Of a stretch of 42,377 bases of DNA, positions 1-9,200 are shown one piece after another. Made by a program: the position numbers and the translations under genes. Source of the stretch: Haemophilus quentini (lineage in GTDB: Bacteria > Pseudomonadota > Gammaproteobacteria > Enterobacterales > Pasteurellaceae); NCBI GenBank assembly GCA_001752465.1, contig MDJB01000013.1:1-42377 (forward strand), given 5' to 3'. A model generated the notes under the pieces. That model searched no databases and was not told the DNA's origin. It was given only the letters and a program-made list of their open reading frames with translations. How positions within the stretch are numbered: position 1 is the stretch's first letter; the number at the start of each line of letters is the position of its first letter.

Positions 1-134
1 TACGTGCGGATTGTTATTTTGTGTTTATACACGATAATCTATTGATGTTAGTCTTTATTTAAAGCCTATTTTTCAGTAAACTTAGCAAGTTTTATTGAAT
101 TATTAAAATATTACTTAAAATTTAGGAATTTATT

Positions 135-923
135 GTGGCTCACCGAGATTTTGCCGCACGTCGCGGTTCAAATAATAAGAAAAAAACAAAAAAGAATAAG
201 AATATTCTGATCATCCTATCTTTAGTCATTGTGTTGGCTTTTGGTGTTGGGCTTTATTTGTTGAAAAATAAAAATAGCGAAACTGTAGTGCAACAGGTTG
301 CGACACAACAAGAAAAAACTCAACCTAAAAGTGTCTTACCTAATCGCCCAGAGGAGGTTTGGAGTTATATCAAGGCGTTAGAAACTCGAACTGTTCCTGT
401 TGATAATAAACCTACAAGCGTAGAGCAAAATATGCGCTTAACCGAAGAACAACGCCAAGTTTTAGTGCAAATGGAAAAAGAACAACAAGCAGCAGAAGAG
501 GCGCGTAAATTAGCGGAGCAACAACGCGCGGTAGAAACAGCGAAAGCTCAACAAGTGCAAGTAGCGCAAAAAGTAGAGCAAGCGAAAAAGTCTGAAGCAG
601 TAAAAACAGAAACCGTGCAACCTGAATCTACACAAAAACAAGAACAGCCAAGAATTGAGACAGCTAAAAAGGTTGAACAACCTAAAACAACAGATAATTT
701 GAACGGCGGTAAAAAATTCGGTTTACAATGTGGCGCTTTCAAAAATAGAGCGCAAGCTGAAAATTTGCAAGGGCGTTTATCAATGAGTGGGTTAAATGCA
801 CAAGTTCAAGTTAATGGTGAATGGAACCGTGTTCGTGTAGGGGGCTTCGCTAGCCGAGATGCAGCAGTGCAAGCGCAAAGTAAAGCCAAAAGTGTGGTAG
901 ATTGCGTTGTGATTGGTATGTAA
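135..923 (+). CDS. ftsN: Cell division protein FtsN (SPOR domain)
   Basis: Late divisome protein that activates septal peptidoglycan synthesis and binds denuded glycan at the septum. It starts at a GTG (MAHRDFAARRG). A short basic lysine-rich cytoplasmic tail is followed by one membrane segment at about residues 24-43 (ILIILSLVIVLAFGVGLYLL). Next comes a long Q/E/K/A-rich periplasmic linker of low complexity. The C-terminal SPOR domain occupies about residues 190-262 (KFGLQCGAFKNRAQAENLQ to the end), with the paired cysteines seen in SPOR domains (QCGAF and VVDCVV). At 262 aa it is shorter than E. coli FtsN, mainly in the linker. It is convergent with proB across a shared terminator. Confidence 0.88.
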   Translation: MAHRDFAARRGSNNKKKTKKNKNILIILSLVIVLAFGVGLYLLKNKNSETVVQQVATQQEKTQPKSVLPNRPEEVWSYIKALETRTVPVDNKPTSVEQNMRLTEEQRQVLVQMEKEQQAAEEARKLAEQQRAVETAKAQQVQVAQKVEQAKKSEAVKTETVQPESTQKQEQPRIETAKKVEQPKTTDNLNGGKKFGLQCGAFKNRAQAENLQGRLSMSGLNAQVQVNGEWNRVRVGGFASRDAAVQAQSKAKSVVDCVVIGM

Positions 924-978
924 TGCTAATCTAACATTGTTGAGTTATCTTGATACGTAAAATCTCAATCATTGAAAT

Positions 979-1026
979 AAAAAAATCCCAACTAAAAGTG
1001 CGGTGCAATTAGTTGGGATTTTTTCA
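979..1026. terminator. Bidirectional rho-independent terminator between ftsN and proB
   Basis: A dyad of AATCCCAACTAA and TTAGTTGGGATT has an A-tract on one side and a T-tract on the other, so it can end transcription from both convergent genes. The loop contains one uptake signal, AAGTGCGGT, at 996-1004. Confidence 0.85.
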
Positions 1027-1036
1027 TTAAGGATTA

Positions 1037-2140
1037 TTACAAAATAATCATATCATCACGATGCATTGCCACCGCACCGTATTCATAGCCTAAAACATTT
1101 TCAATGTATGTTGATTTTCGGCCCTTAATTAATTGTAAGGCATCGCTGTTATAGCGTGGCATACCTAGAGCAATGTCTTTACCCGATTGAGTGCGTATTT
1201 TGACTACTTCACCACGCGAAAAACGTCCTTCCACGTTAACAATGCCAGCGGGTAATAAGGATTTATTTTGTTCAAGAATGGCGTTTTGGGCCCCTTCATC
1301 AACAGTGATGACGCCTGCAGATGGCGCAGCGAAAAGCCATTGTTTGCGACTTTCTAATCGATCAGATTGATGGGCAATAAATTTTGTACCAATATTTTGT
1401 TCATAAGCAAGATCAGCGATCACATTTGGGCGATCACCTGGTGCAATAATTGTTTCAATTCCAGAGCGAGTTGCAACATCGGCAGCAATGATTTTTGTCA
1501 TCATTCCTCCAGAGCCAAGATTACTCCCACTGCCACCTGCGATTGAGCGAATGTGATCCGTGATTTGTTCTACAACTGGAATTAATTTTGCTCCAGGATT
1601 TTTACGCGGATCACTATCAAATAAACCTTGTTGATCAGTCAATAAATAAAGTTGTTCCGCTTGAACAAGAATAGCGACTAATGCAGATAAATTGTCATTA
1701 TCGCCAACTTTAATTTCTGCGGTCGCCACTGCATCATTTTCATTGATCACAGGAATAATGTGGTTATCTAAAAGTGCGTGTAAAGTATCTCGCGCATTTA
1801 AAAAACGTTCGCGATCTTCAATATCGGCACGCGTTAATAAAAGTTGTCCGATATGAATATCATAAATAGCAAATAATTTTTCCCAAGCCTGAATTAATTG
1901 ACTCTGACCAACCGCTGCAAGTAGTTGCTTTGAGGCAATTGTGGGTGGTAATTGAGGATGATTTAGATAATGGCGACCTGCGGCAATAGCACCAGAAGTA
2001 ACGATTACTATACGAAATCCATCATTATGCAGTTTTGCAATTTGACGAACGATTTCCATCATGTGCGGTGAATTCAGTTTTGGCGAACCCTGTGTTAGGG
2101 TACTTGTACCAAATTTCACTACGATTGTTTTTTTGTTCAT
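1037..2140 (-). CDS. proB: Glutamate 5-kinase
   Basis: First step of proline synthesis: ATP-dependent phosphorylation of L-glutamate to gamma-glutamyl phosphate, in the cytoplasm. The N-terminal amino acid kinase domain (about residues 1-250) begins [17 protein letters not shown] and contains the GAIAAG and ENDAVAT motifs. The GTGGM-like loop is present as [10 protein letters not shown]-terminal PUA domain (about 270-367) follows, as in other long ProB proteins. The frame stays open 14 codons upstream, but the start at 2140 is chosen because a GGAAA ribosome site precedes it and the protein then begins exactly like the family (367 aa). It is divergent from folA. Confidence 0.93.
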   Translation of the reverse strand: MNKKTIVVKFGTSTLTQGSPKLNSPHMMEIVRQIAKLHNDGFRIVIVTSGAIAAGRHYLNHPQLPPTIASKQLLAAVGQSQLIQAWEKLFAIYDIHIGQLLLTRADIEDRERFLNARDTLHALLDNHIIPVINENDAVATAEIKVGDNDNLSALVAILVQAEQLYLLTDQQGLFDSDPRKNPGAKLIPVVEQITDHIRSIAGGSGSNLGSGGMMTKIIAADVATRSGIETIIAPGDRPNVIADLAYEQNIGTKFIAHQSDRLESRKQWLFAAPSAGVITVDEGAQNAILEQNKSLLPAGIVNVEGRFSRGEVVKIRTQSGKDIALGMPRYNSDALQLIKGRKSTYIENVLGYEYGAVAMHRDDMIIL

Positions 2141-2241
2141 AGTCGTTTCCAAAATTCTTAAAATTGACATTAACGTTATCACTAAATCAATGAAAAATCA
2201 CCTAATATCAGGTATAGTAACGGCAAATTTTAGGGGGATTT

Positions 2242-2724
2242 ATGACATTTAGTTTAATTGTGGCGACGGCATTAAATAGCGTGATTGGTAAAGATAACCA
2301 AATGCCTTGGCACTTGCCTGCAGATTTAGCATGGTTTCGTCAGAACACCACTGGCAAACCGGTCATCATGGGGCGTAAAACGTTTGAAAGTATTGGTCGT
2401 CCGCTACCTAAACGGACGAATATCGTACTTTCTCGTCAGCCTTTTGAACACGAAGGTGTGGTATGGAAAGATAGCCTTGAAAGTGCGGTAGATTTTGTCA
2501 GAGATTTTGATGAAATTATGTTGATTGGTGGGGGAGAGTTATTCAAACAATATTTGCCGCAAACAGATAAGTTATACCTTACTCAAATTCAGTCAGAACT
2601 AGATGGTGATACTTTTTTCCCTCAATTGAATTGGGATGAGTGGGAAATTGAATTTGACGAATATCGTAAGGCGGATGAACAAAATCACTATGATTGTCGA
2701 TTTTTGATTCTTACACGAAAATAA
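2242..2724 (+). CDS. folA: Dihydrofolate reductase
   Basis: Reduces dihydrofolate to tetrahydrofolate with NADPH, and is the target of trimethoprim. The 160 aa length is typical for chromosomal bacterial DHFR. Visible motifs are the N-terminal strand SLIVATALNSVIGKDNQMPWHLPADLAWF with the catalytic acid at D28, then GKPVIMGRKTFESIGRPLPKRTNIVLSR (NADPH and substrate binding), and IMLIGGGELF. The start has a strong ribosome site (AGGGGG) seven bases upstream. It is transcribed away from proB. Confidence 0.96.
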   Translation: MTFSLIVATALNSVIGKDNQMPWHLPADLAWFRQNTTGKPVIMGRKTFESIGRPLPKRTNIVLSRQPFEHEGVVWKDSLESAVDFVRDFDEIMLIGGGELFKQYLPQTDKLYLTQIQSELDGDTFFPQLNWDEWEIEFDEYRKADEQNHYDCRFLILTRK

Positions 2725-2907
2725 ATCAAATTAATGAGACTATATTTTTAGAGCATTCATTAATCTAGAAAATAAAGAGATGATGATTTCCCTTGAGTTC
2801 CCCTTTTTAAAGTTTCATAATGACCCTTCATTTTTTATTTTTGATAGTTTTAAAGGTTATCTCAAATATCTCATTTTTAAACATTATCCCAACTTAGGGA
2901 AGGCATT

Positions 2908-4080
2908 ATGACGCAAATTGCAACTGAAAACCCATCAAATAAATCTGTATCAAATAAAACGAACCGTAAAAAAGGCTTAAGCATTTTTATTCTTCTCCTA
3001 CTTATTATTGGTATTGCTTGTGCTTTGTATTGGCTTTTCTTCTTGAAGGATTTTGAAGAAACAGAAGATGCTTATGTGGGTGGAAATCAAGTGATGGTGT
3101 CATCACAGGTAGCGGGCAATGTAGCGAAGATTAATGCTGATAATATGGATAAAGTCCATGCAGGTGACATTCTAGTTGAATTGGATGATACGAATGCAAA
3201 ACTTAGTTTCGAACAGGCAAAAAGCAATCTCGCCAATGCTGTGCGTCAGGTAGAACAACTCGGTTTTACTGTGCAGCAATTACAATCAGCTGTGCACGCC
3301 AATGAAATTTCTTTAGCTCAAGCACAAGGCAATTTGGCACGCCGAGTTCAACTTGAAAAAATGGGTGCAATTGATAAAGAATCTTTCCAACATGCAAAAG
3401 AAGCCGTTGAGCTTTCCAAAGCAAATTTAAATTCCTCTAGAAACCAATTAGCTGCTAATCAGGCTTTATTGAGTAACGTTCCATTACGTCAACAACCGCA
3501 AATACAGAACGCAATGAGTTCACTCAAGCAGGCTTGGTTGAATTTACAACGTACAAAAATTAGAAGTCCAATTGATGGCTATGTGGCGCGTCGTAATGCT
3601 CAAGTTGGGCAAGCTGTTTCAGTGGGTGGCGCGTTAATGGCGGTGGTATCTAATGAGCAAATCTGGTTAGAAGCTAACTTCAAAGAAACCCAATTAACGA
3701 ATATGCGCATCGGTCAGCCAGTGAAAATTCATTTTGATTTATACGGTAAAAATAAAGAATTTGATGGCGTGATAAATGGCATTGAAATGGGGACTGGCAA
3801 TGCATTTTCTCTTTTACCTTCACAAAATGCTACGGGTAACTGGATTAAGGTGGTACAACGTGTACCTGTGCGAATTAAATTAGATCCACAACAATTTGTT
3901 GAAACGCCATTACGAATTGGTCTTTCTGCAACGGCAAAAGTAAGAATTGCAGATTCATCTGGCCCAATGCTACGAGAAAAATCAGAACCGAAAACTTTAT
4001 TTGCTACTGATACACTTAAATATGATGAAAGTGCGGTAGAAGATTTGATTGAATCTATCATTCAGCAAAACAGCCATTAA
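2908..4080 (+). CDS. emrA: EmrA-type multidrug efflux membrane fusion protein
   Basis: Periplasmic adaptor linking the inner-membrane exporter EmrB to an outer-membrane channel (TolC type). It has a short cytoplasmic tail, one membrane segment at about residues 24-46 and the family opening FEETEDAYVGGNQVMVSSQVAGNVAKI. A helical hairpin of coiled-coil character covers about 85-210. The second lipoyl half follows (RTKIRSPIDGYVARRNAQVGQAVS), then the beta-barrel region (WLEANFKETQLTNMRIGQPVKI). At 390 aa it matches the family. The gene lies 9 bp upstream of emrB, so the two form an operon. Confidence 0.92.
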   Translation: MTQIATENPSNKSVSNKTNRKKGLSIFILLLLIIGIACALYWLFFLKDFEETEDAYVGGNQVMVSSQVAGNVAKINADNMDKVHAGDILVELDDTNAKLSFEQAKSNLANAVRQVEQLGFTVQQLQSAVHANEISLAQAQGNLARRVQLEKMGAIDKESFQHAKEAVELSKANLNSSRNQLAANQALLSNVPLRQQPQIQNAMSSLKQAWLNLQRTKIRSPIDGYVARRNAQVGQAVSVGGALMAVVSNEQIWLEANFKETQLTNMRIGQPVKIHFDLYGKNKEFDGVINGIEMGTGNAFSLLPSQNATGNWIKVVQRVPVRIKLDPQQFVETPLRIGLSATAKVRIADSSGPMLREKSEPKTLFATDTLKYDESAVEDLIESIIQQNSH

Positions 4081-4089
4081 GGCGGCGTT

Positions 4090-5622
4090 ATGGACAATTC
4101 CGCAAAAAAATTTCCACCTATTCAAGGTGGTGCGCTGATTTTATTAACTCTGGCTTTATCTCTCGCCACCTTTATGCAAGTATTAGATTCTACCATTGCA
4201 AATGTGGCGATTCCTACTATTGCAGGCGATCTTGGCGCATCTTTTAGTCAAGGTACATGGGTAATTACTTCTTTTGGGGTTGCAAATGCGATTTCTATTC
4301 CAATAACAGGTTGGTTAGCAAAACGTTTTGGCGAAGTGCGGTTATTTTTAGTCTCAACTTTTTTATTTGTTGTCTCTTCTTGGCTCTGTGGGATTGCAGA
4401 CAGTCTTGAAGCATTAATTATTTTTCGTGTTATACAGGGGGCCGTAGCAGGTCCTATTATTCCACTTTCTCAAAGCTTATTATTGAATAATTATCCCCCT
4501 CAAAAACGGAGTATGGCATTGGCTTTTTGGTCGATGACTGTTGTTGTTGCACCTATTTTCGGCCCAATTTTAGGCGGATGGATTAGCGATAATATCCATT
4601 GGGGATGGATATTCTTTATTAATGTCCCGATTGGTTTATTAGTTGTGCTAATCAGCTGGAAGATTTTGGGTAGCCGAGAAAGTGAAATTGTTCATCAACC
4701 CATTGATAAAGTCGGTCTAGTTTTACTTGTCTTAGGCGTGGGATGTTTGCAATTAATGCTTGATCAGGGCCGTGAGCAAGATTGGTTTAATTCTAATGAA
4801 ATCATTATATTAGCTGTGATTACTGTCGTTTGTCTGATTGCCTTGGTTATTTGGGAATTGACGGATGACAATCCTGTGGTGGATATTTCCCTTTTCCATT
4901 CTCGTAATTTTAGCGTAGGGTGTTTATGTACTAGTTTAGCCTTTTTGATTTATCTAGGTTCTGTGGTATTAATTCCGCTCTTGCTACAACAAGTCTTCCA
5001 TTATACTGCGACGTGGGCAGGGCTTGCGACTTCCCCAGTTGGATTATTCCCAATTTTACTTTCACCGATTATTGGGCGTTTCGGTTATAAGATCGATATG
5101 CGAATTTTAGTGACGATAAGTTTTATTGTATATGCAATAACATTTTACTGGCGAGCGGTGACTTTCGAGCCATCAATGACTTTTGCTGATGTGGCTTTAC
5201 CACAATTAGTGCAAGGTTTGGCTGTGGCCTGTTTCTTTATGCCACTTACTACAATAACGCTGTCTGGCTTGCCTGCGCATAGAATGGCTTCTGCGTCTAG
5301 CTTATTTAACTTCTTGAGAACTCTAGCTGGTTCTGTTGGGACATCTTTAACCACATTTATGTGGTATAACCGTGAGGCTGTTCACCATACTCAATTAACA
5401 GAACACATTAATCCTTATAACCCAATTTCCCAAAGTTTTTACCATCAAATGAATCAATTTGGTTTAAGTGATACCCAAACTTCAGCTTACATTGCTCAAC
5501 AAATAACATCGCAAGGATTTATTATTGGCGCAAATGAAATATTTTGGTTATCAGCTATGGGATTCTTAGGATTGTTTATTGTGATTTGGTTTGCAAAACC
5601 ACCTTTTGGTGGGCGGCATTAG
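4090..5622 (+). CDS. emrB: EmrB-type MFS multidrug exporter (DHA2 family)
   Basis: Inner-membrane proton-driven drug exporter that works with EmrA. At 510 aa with about 14 hydrophobic segments it fits the DHA2 drug:H+ antiporters. The motif D-type sequence LDSTIANVAIPTIAGDLGAS is in the first segment. Motif A follows (GWLAKRFGEVRLFL). Motif C is seen as APIFGPILGGWISDNIHWGWIFFINVPIG. This is the last core gene before the foreign CRISPR-Thoeris island, which begins within the following 125 bp. Confidence 0.93.
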   Translation: MDNSAKKFPPIQGGALILLTLALSLATFMQVLDSTIANVAIPTIAGDLGASFSQGTWVITSFGVANAISIPITGWLAKRFGEVRLFLVSTFLFVVSSWLCGIADSLEALIIFRVIQGAVAGPIIPLSQSLLLNNYPPQKRSMALAFWSMTVVVAPIFGPILGGWISDNIHWGWIFFINVPIGLLVVLISWKILGSRESEIVHQPIDKVGLVLLVLGVGCLQLMLDQGREQDWFNSNEIIILAVITVVCLIALVIWELTDDNPVVDISLFHSRNFSVGCLCTSLAFLIYLGSVVLIPLLLQQVFHYTATWAGLATSPVGLFPILLSPIIGRFGYKIDMRILVTISFIVYAITFYWRAVTFEPSMTFADVALPQLVQGLAVACFFMPLTTITLSGLPAHRMASASSLFNFLRTLAGSVGTSLTTFMWYNREAVHHTQLTEHINPYNPISQSFYHQMNQFGLSDTQTSAYIAQQITSQGFIIGANEIFWLSAMGFLGLFIVIWFAKPPFGGRH

Positions 5623-5747
5623 TAGCGTATTATTTAAAATATGAATGATTTAATCTCAAAGTTTATCAATGTAAATATGGTTGAATTAAAAGAGGATTAG
5701 GAGTAGATTAGACCAAATAATAATCATAAATATAAGGGATTATTTTT

Positions 5748-7935
5748 ATGTTCACTAAGCCTCTTTACTACGCCCATTCCGCGCAAGATAAACTCGGTAA
5801 TCTCTTACCTTACGAACGTTGGCAAACCTTACAAAGCCATTCTGTAAATGTTGGGGAAATGGCAGCGGAGTTTGCTCGTGTATTCGGTGCTCAGGAAATT
5901 GCCTGCCAGACGGGACGGCTTCATGACTTAGGGAAATATTCGGAAGCCTTTAATCACCGATTGCATGGGTGGCCCATCAGTCGATCATGCCACCGCCGGA
6001 GCAAAGATTGCGGTGGAACGCTGGGGAAATGTGATCGGCAAGCTGATGGCGTTTTGCATTGCAGGGCATCATGCCGGTTTGGCGAACGGTGCGGGCGAGG
6101 GTGATAACCGCAACACCTTGAAACAGCGTTTGGCGTTGCAATTCGGCAAAGATATTCCGGAACTCGATAGCATATGGCTGCAAGAAATCAAGCTCCCTCA
6201 AACCCTGTCTGCACCGCCACTCAAAGCCGACGCACATCATCCTTTTTTCTCCTACGCCTTCTTCACCCGAATGCTTTATTCCTGCTTGGTAGATGCCGAT
6301 TATCTTGATATCGAAGCCTTTTATGCAAACCTAGAAAACAAAGCCGCCGAGCGCGGCGGTTATCCCGATTTAAACGCCTTACAACACAATTTCAATCAAT
6401 TTATCAACGATTTCAGACGACGTATCGCCCAAGCTTCAGAGCAAACTGAAGCCGAAAAACGCAATGCCGCCTTAAACCGCCTGCGCAGTGAAATTCTCAA
6501 TCATGCCGTAGAACAAGCGGCACAAGCGCAAGGGCTGTTCACGCTCACCGTGCCGACCGGCGGCGGAAAAACTTTCACTTCCATGGCATTTGTGCTGGAA
6601 CACGCCAAACGGCACGGTATGCAGCGCGTGATTTAGTCATCCCGTTCACCAGCATCATCGAACAAAACACCGCCGAGTTCCGCAAAGCCTTTGGCGAATT
6701 GGGCGAGCAAGCCGTGTTGGAACACCACAGCACCTTCGACGACGGCAAACTGCAAGGCGAAGCCACCAAAGACAAACTGCGCCTCGCTTCGGAAAACTGG
6801 GACGCGCCCGTTGTCGTTATCACCGCCGTGCAATTCTTCGAATCCCTCTTTGCCGACCGCTCCTCGCGCTGCCGCAAGCTGCACAACATCGCTGGTTCCG
6901 TCATCATCCTCGACGAAGCGCAAATGCTTCCGCCCAATCTTTTACTGCCCATCATGCAAGCCATCAAAGAATTGGCGCAGAACTATCGTTGCTCTGTCGT
7001 CATGTGCACCGCCACCCAACCGGCCGTGCAAGCCGAAAACGGCTTCTATCGCGGCTTTGAAAACATGCGCGAAATCGCCCCAAAACCGACCGCACTTTTT
7101 GACAAACTGCGCCGCACCACCGTGCAGCACATCGGCACACAAACCGATGCCGACCTGCTTGCCAAACTTGGCGAACACCCGCAAATGCTCGTCATCGTCA
7201 ATAACCGCCACCACGCCCGCAGCCTGTACGACCAAGCCAAAAACCTTGACGGCACGTTCCACCTGACCACCTTAATGTGTGCCAAACACCGCACTCAAAA
7301 GCTCAATGAGGTTCGATGCCGTCTGAAAAACGGCGAACCCTGCCGCGTCATCGCCACCTCCTTAATTGAAGCCGGCGTTGATGTGGATTTTCCGCTGGTG
7401 ATGCGCGCCGAAGCAGGCCTAGACAGCGTTGCCCAAGCCGCCGGACGCTGCAACTGCGAAGGCAAAAGGTCGTCTGAAAACAGCTTTGTATGGATATTCG
7501 CGCCCGAAGAACAATGGAAAGCCCCGCCCGAACTTGCTACCCAAGCCGCCGTTATGCGCCTGACCGCCGACAGCTTTTCAGACGACCTCTTATCTACCCA
7601 AGCCGTCGCCGCTTATTTCGCCGAGCTTTATCAATTAAAAGGCAGTGAACTGGACAATAAAAAAAATCCTGAAAAAGCACAATGATACAGGGCAAAGCCT
7701 CGATTTCCCATTCCAAACCATCGCCGACAAATTCCGCATAATCGAAAGCCACATGCAGCCGCTGATTATTCCGTTCGATGTTGATGCCGAAAACCTCATT
7801 AGCAGCCTGCACCACGCCGACCAAAACTTCGGCAAACAGTTTTATACGCTGATCGGGCTGGATTTGTATGATGAGGTGGCGGGGTTGAGTTGGGAGGATA
7901 CTAATTTTATAAAAGAGGAGAGCTTGATATTTTAA
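5748..7935 (+). pseudogene. cas3: Cas3 helicase-nuclease of type I-C CRISPR, broken by three frameshifts
   Basis: Cas3 is recruited by Cascade to unwind and shred target DNA. Reading through three frames restores a full-length protein of about 730 aa. The HD nuclease part has SHS (H31) and LHDLGKY (H59-D60), then GHHAG. The helicase part has Walker A TGGGKT at 6556-6573, DEAQ at 6912-6923, CTATQP, and motif V ATSLIEAGVDVDFP. The reading frame breaks at about 5967-5969 (one extra G in a GGG run), at 6631-6637 (one base lost, creating a TAG) and at 7659-7666 (an A8 tract). Motif VI reads QAAGRCNCEGK, with Cys (codon 7455-7457) where the family has Arg. The C-terminus (GLDLYDEVAGLSWEDTNF) is intact. 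Several sequencing errors are an alternative explanation, but three breaks plus a motif change favour real decay. Confidence 0.9.
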
Positions 7936-8017
7936 AATTTCAATCTGATTAAGTTATTTAACGTATGATTACGCAATGAAATTAACCTGCAACCATTTTA
8001 TTAGAAGGAGAGTTCCT

Positions 8018-8635
8018 ATGGGACGTAAAATTTTTATTTCATACAAATATAGTGATTCATCTGTAGAACGCTTATCACCTTATCAGGAAGCAACAGCTCG
8101 AGATTATGTTGATATTCTACAATCAAAATTAGAAGAAGATGGCATCCATATAAACAAAGGAGAGAAAGACAATGAAAGTCTAGCTCAATTTAAAGATGAG
8201 ACTATTCAAACAAAATTATCAGATAAGATTTTTGATAGTTCAGTAACAATAGTCTTGCTTTCACCGAACATGAAGGAATGGTGGAACTCTGAAAGTGAAC
8301 AATGGATTCCTTGGGAAATTGCATACTCTATTAAAAATAAGAAAAGATCATTGTCTTCAAGTAAGAGAAATGCAATTTTGCTGGTTGTATTACCTGATCT
8401 ATCAGGCTGTTATTCTTATGTTAATAAAGAAGGTTTTTATTTTAATATTATTAAAAATAACAGAAATAACCTTCAACACTCTTATCCAGCCAAAAAGCTA
8501 AAGAATGGTTGTTCAAATTCCTATATGCTCAAGTGTAATTGGGATAATTTTATTTCAAATGTCAATGGTTGGATTAATGCCGCCGTTGAAATTAAAGAAA
8601 ATGCTGATAAGTATGCTATCAACACTAAAGTTTAG
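8018..8635 (+). CDS. ThsB-like TIR-domain protein 1 (DUF1863-type TIR)
   Basis: Probable sensor and signal-synthesising enzyme of a Thoeris system. In Thoeris, TIR proteins respond to phage and make a cyclic ADP-ribose isomer from NAD. The N-terminus MGRKIFISYKYSD is a TIR beta-A strand of the ThsB/DUF1863 kind. The segment TIVLLSPNMKEWW follows, and QWIPWEIAYS carries a glutamate (E100) in the place of the catalytic TIR glutamate. The start at 8018 is chosen because AAGGAG lies eight bases upstream, although the frame opens at 7976. It is 205 aa, AT-rich unlike the flanking cas genes, and 10 bp upstream of the second TIR gene. The TIR assignment is strong; the precise product is inferred. 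Confidence 0.82.
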   Translation: MGRKIFISYKYSDSSVERLSPYQEATARDYVDILQSKLEEDGIHINKGEKDNESLAQFKDETIQTKLSDKIFDSSVTIVLLSPNMKEWWNSESEQWIPWEIAYSIKNKKRSLSSSKRNAILLVVLPDLSGCYSYVNKEGFYFNIIKNNRNNLQHSYPAKKLKNGCSNSYMLKCNWDNFISNVNGWINAAVEIKENADKYAINTKV

Positions 8636-8645
8636 GAGTATATAA

Positions 8646-9143
8646 ATGGCTTATTTTACCAAACAGGAAGCTCGCGACTATGCAAGAAGTGTTACAGCAT
8701 CATTTGAGAGTTATTCAAGTAAACTGGAAAGTATCGTTGAAAGTCAAAAATATCAATATCGCTTTGATGTTTTTCTATCACATTCTGTTAAGGATGCTGA
8801 GCTAGTTCTTGGTGTTGTACGTATTTTAGAAGATATGGGGCAAAAAGTTTACGTAGATTGGGTAGTTGATCCACAACTTTCCAGGGATTCTGTAACAAAA
8901 GAAACTGCTGAAACATTGCGGGATAGGATGAAGCAATCTTCTAAATTGCTGTATTTAGCTACGGATAATGCTTCATCTTCTAAATGGATGCCTTGGGAAT
9001 TAGGATACTTTGATGGATTGAAGTCTGGAAACGTAGCTATTTTACCTTTGGTTGATTCTGCATACAGTTCATTCCAAGGACAAGAGTATTTAGGGCTTTA
9101 TCCTGCCTTAGGTAAAGATGATTTGAGAAGATTTTTAGGTTAA
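8646..9143 (+). CDS. ThsB-like TIR-domain protein 2
   Basis: A second TIR protein, clearly different from its neighbour and probably another Thoeris signal synthase. A 38-residue helical N-terminal extension precedes the TIR core: YRFDVFLSHSVKDAELV, then VYVDWVVDPQLSRDSVTKETAETLR, LLYLATDNASSSKWMPWELGYFDG and VAILPLV. E118 in PWELGY is the expected catalytic glutamate. It is 165 aa with AGGAG just upstream. It follows the first TIR gene by 10 bp, and a strong hairpin separates it from the SIR2-SLOG gene. Thoeris loci with several TIR genes are known, and each TIR is thought to widen the range of phages sensed. Confidence 0.84.
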   Translation: MAYFTKQEARDYARSVTASFESYSSKLESIVESQKYQYRFDVFLSHSVKDAELVLGVVRILEDMGQKVYVDWVVDPQLSRDSVTKETAETLRDRMKQSSKLLYLATDNASSSKWMPWELGYFDGLKSGNVAILPLVDSAYSSFQGQEYLGLYPALGKDDLRRFLG

Positions 9144-9148
9144 TCATT

Positions 9149-9177
9149 TTGGGCTTTAGAGGGTTTCTAAAGCCCAA
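9149..9177 (+). terminator. Hairpin between the second TIR gene and the SIR2-SLOG gene
   Basis: A perfect 12-bp stem (TTGGGCTTTAGA at 9149-9160 and its complement at 9166-9177) encloses a 5-base loop. It is followed by an AT-rich stretch rather than a clean T-tract. It could be a partial terminator or attenuator that lowers expression of the toxic effector relative to the TIR genes, or an mRNA stability element. Confidence 0.6.
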
Positions 9178-9200
9178 TATAAATATTTATTGGAGTTGCT

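Noticed and set aside
6691-7266. A 191-aa plus-strand frame within cas3 rich in Pro, Cys and Ser
   Set aside because: Low-complexity translation of the wrong frame; the overlapping frame encodes the Cas3 helicase motifs.
6575-7835. Several long minus-strand open frames across cas3, cas8c, cas4 and cas1
   Set aside because: They are shadows of GC-rich coding sequence. They lack ribosome sites and family motifs, and the plus strand has recognised Cas motifs throughout.
7924-7969. A promoter just before the Thoeris genes (TTGATA or TATGAT matches)
   Set aside because: No pair of -35 and -10 boxes with proper spacing could be found; in AT-rich sequence single matches mean little.
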